Assembly: GCA_946221045.1 (NCBI GenBank)
Contig: CAMIIY010000084.1
Coordinates: forward strand, 1-7,542
Source of the DNA: an uncultured Oceanospirillaceae bacterium
GTDB taxonomy: Bacteria > Pseudomonadota > Gammaproteobacteria > Pseudomonadales > Balneatricaceae
DNA: 7,542 nt
Direction: 5' to 3'
Shown one piece after another: positions 7,346 through 7,542 of this stretch; the stretch's first letter is position 1, and every line of letters begins with the position of its first letter. The position numbers were made by a program, and so were the translations under genes. The notes beneath the pieces are model-generated. The model was not told the origin of the DNA. It saw only the letters and a list, made by a program, of their open reading frames with translations, and searched no databases.

Positions 7346-7354
7346 ATTATGTCA
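7346..7354 (-). promoter_or_regulatory. Extended -10 promoter of the AraC-type gene
   Basis: The minus strand reads TGACATAAT: CATAAT matches the -10 consensus at 5 of 6 positions and carries the upstream TG of an extended -10. No good -35 lies at 16-18 bases, as is usual for extended -10 promoters. Predicted start near 7339, leaving a leader of about 28 bases with GGAG before the ATG. Confidence 0.5.
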
Positions 7355-7401
7355 TCTGTTGACTAAATTACACACATATCGTTTTAAGTCTCGGAGTTTT
7401 G

Positions 7402-7456
7402 TGCAAACAAAAAGGACTATTTCGATAACGCTTCCAGAGTTAAGCGGCCACTATTT
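7402..7456. promoter_or_regulatory. Candidate AraC-type operator region of the gene at 7509
   Basis: TGCA (7402-7405), N8, GGACTA (7414-7419) is reminiscent of, but not identical to, XylS-type half-sites (TGCA-N6-GGNTA). ACTATTT is repeated directly at 7416-7422 and 7450-7456, 34 bases apart. CGCTT (7429-7433) and AAGCG (7442-7446) form an inverted repeat between them. The second ACTATTT overlaps a possible -10 (TATAGC, 7456-7461) that lacks a good -35, which fits an activator-dependent promoter. Inference only. Confidence 0.35.
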
Positions 7457-7494
7457 ATAGCTAGAAAACTTTATGACCCCACTGCCGCCAGATA

Positions 7495-7501
7495 AAGGGA
7501 G
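7495..7501 (+). promoter_or_regulatory. Ribosome binding site of the gene at 7509
   Basis: AAGGGAG lies 7 bases before the ATG at 7509. It is the best Shine-Dalgarno match in the window and shows that a real gene begins there. Confidence 0.75.
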
Positions 7502-7508
7502 CCTAACT

Positions 7509-7542
7509 ATGCCGGTCACGTTGAATGTAAACGGTGTTGATC
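7509..7542 (+). CDS. Start of a probable [2Fe-2S] small subunit of a molybdenum hydroxylase (3' end missing)
   Basis: Only 11 codons are visible: MPVTLNVNGVD. Short beta-strand starts of the form TLNVNG are typical of the ferredoxin-like domain of IorA/CoxS-type subunits of molybdenum hydroxylases (isoquinoline 1-oxidoreductase, aldehyde oxidase and CO dehydrogenase relatives). The iron-binding cysteines would be downstream and cannot be seen. The strong AAGGGAG site makes the start secure. Divergence from an AraC_N-type regulator and the nearby modABC operon agree with this call. Eleven residues cannot prove it; another protein starting with a similar strand is possible. Confidence 0.5.
   Translation, partial: MPVTLNVNGVD

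Noticed and set aside
7359..7387. TTGACT with a 17-base spacer to TTTTAA as a rightward promoter for the gene at 7509
   Set aside because: The -35 is good but the -10 matches at only 3 of 6 positions, and it lies far from the start codon; the site near 7456 is better placed.

Overview
The window looks like chromosomal DNA of a gammaproteobacterium. Support comes from the type II secretion accessory pair gspA-gspB (exeAB), a compact modABC operon and overall gene style. An Oceanospirillales-like marine genus is possible, but that is a guess from gene content. Coding density is high. There is no tRNA, rRNA, CRISPR array, insertion sequence or phage gene, and no gap longer than 200 bases.

Layout. 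At 2-2292 (+) lie gspA, cut at its 5' end just after the Walker A region, and gspB, 2 bases downstream. They form the ATPase/peptidoglycan-binding complex that helps place the type II secretin. At 2351-4893 (-) is modA-modB-modC, a complete molybdate ABC importer with a 4-base modB/modC overlap, converging on gspB. At 5033-5880 (+), divergent from modA, is a gene for an exported methyltransferase-like protein. As given it is broken by one missing base near 5233-5235. At 5922-6344 (-) is ohr, an organic hydroperoxide reductase; it converges on the methyltransferase gene with a strong hairpin between them. At 6430-7311 (-) is an AraC-family regulator with a cupin-like N-terminal domain. From 7509 (+) only 11 codons of a divergent gene are visible; they resemble the start of a [2Fe-2S] small subunit of a molybdenum hydroxylase (IorA/CoxS type).

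How the genes may work together. GspA and GspB act as one complex. ModA, ModB and ModC act as one importer. The AraC regulator probably controls the divergent gene at 7509. If that gene is a molybdenum hydroxylase subunit, the modABC operon 2.6 kb away would supply its metal, but this link is inference from 11 residues and proximity.

I found no convincing undescribed system. The points most worth checking are the frameshift in the methyltransferase gene, the regulator/partial-gene divergon with its repeated promoter motifs, and operator-like repeats before the methyltransferase and ohr genes.
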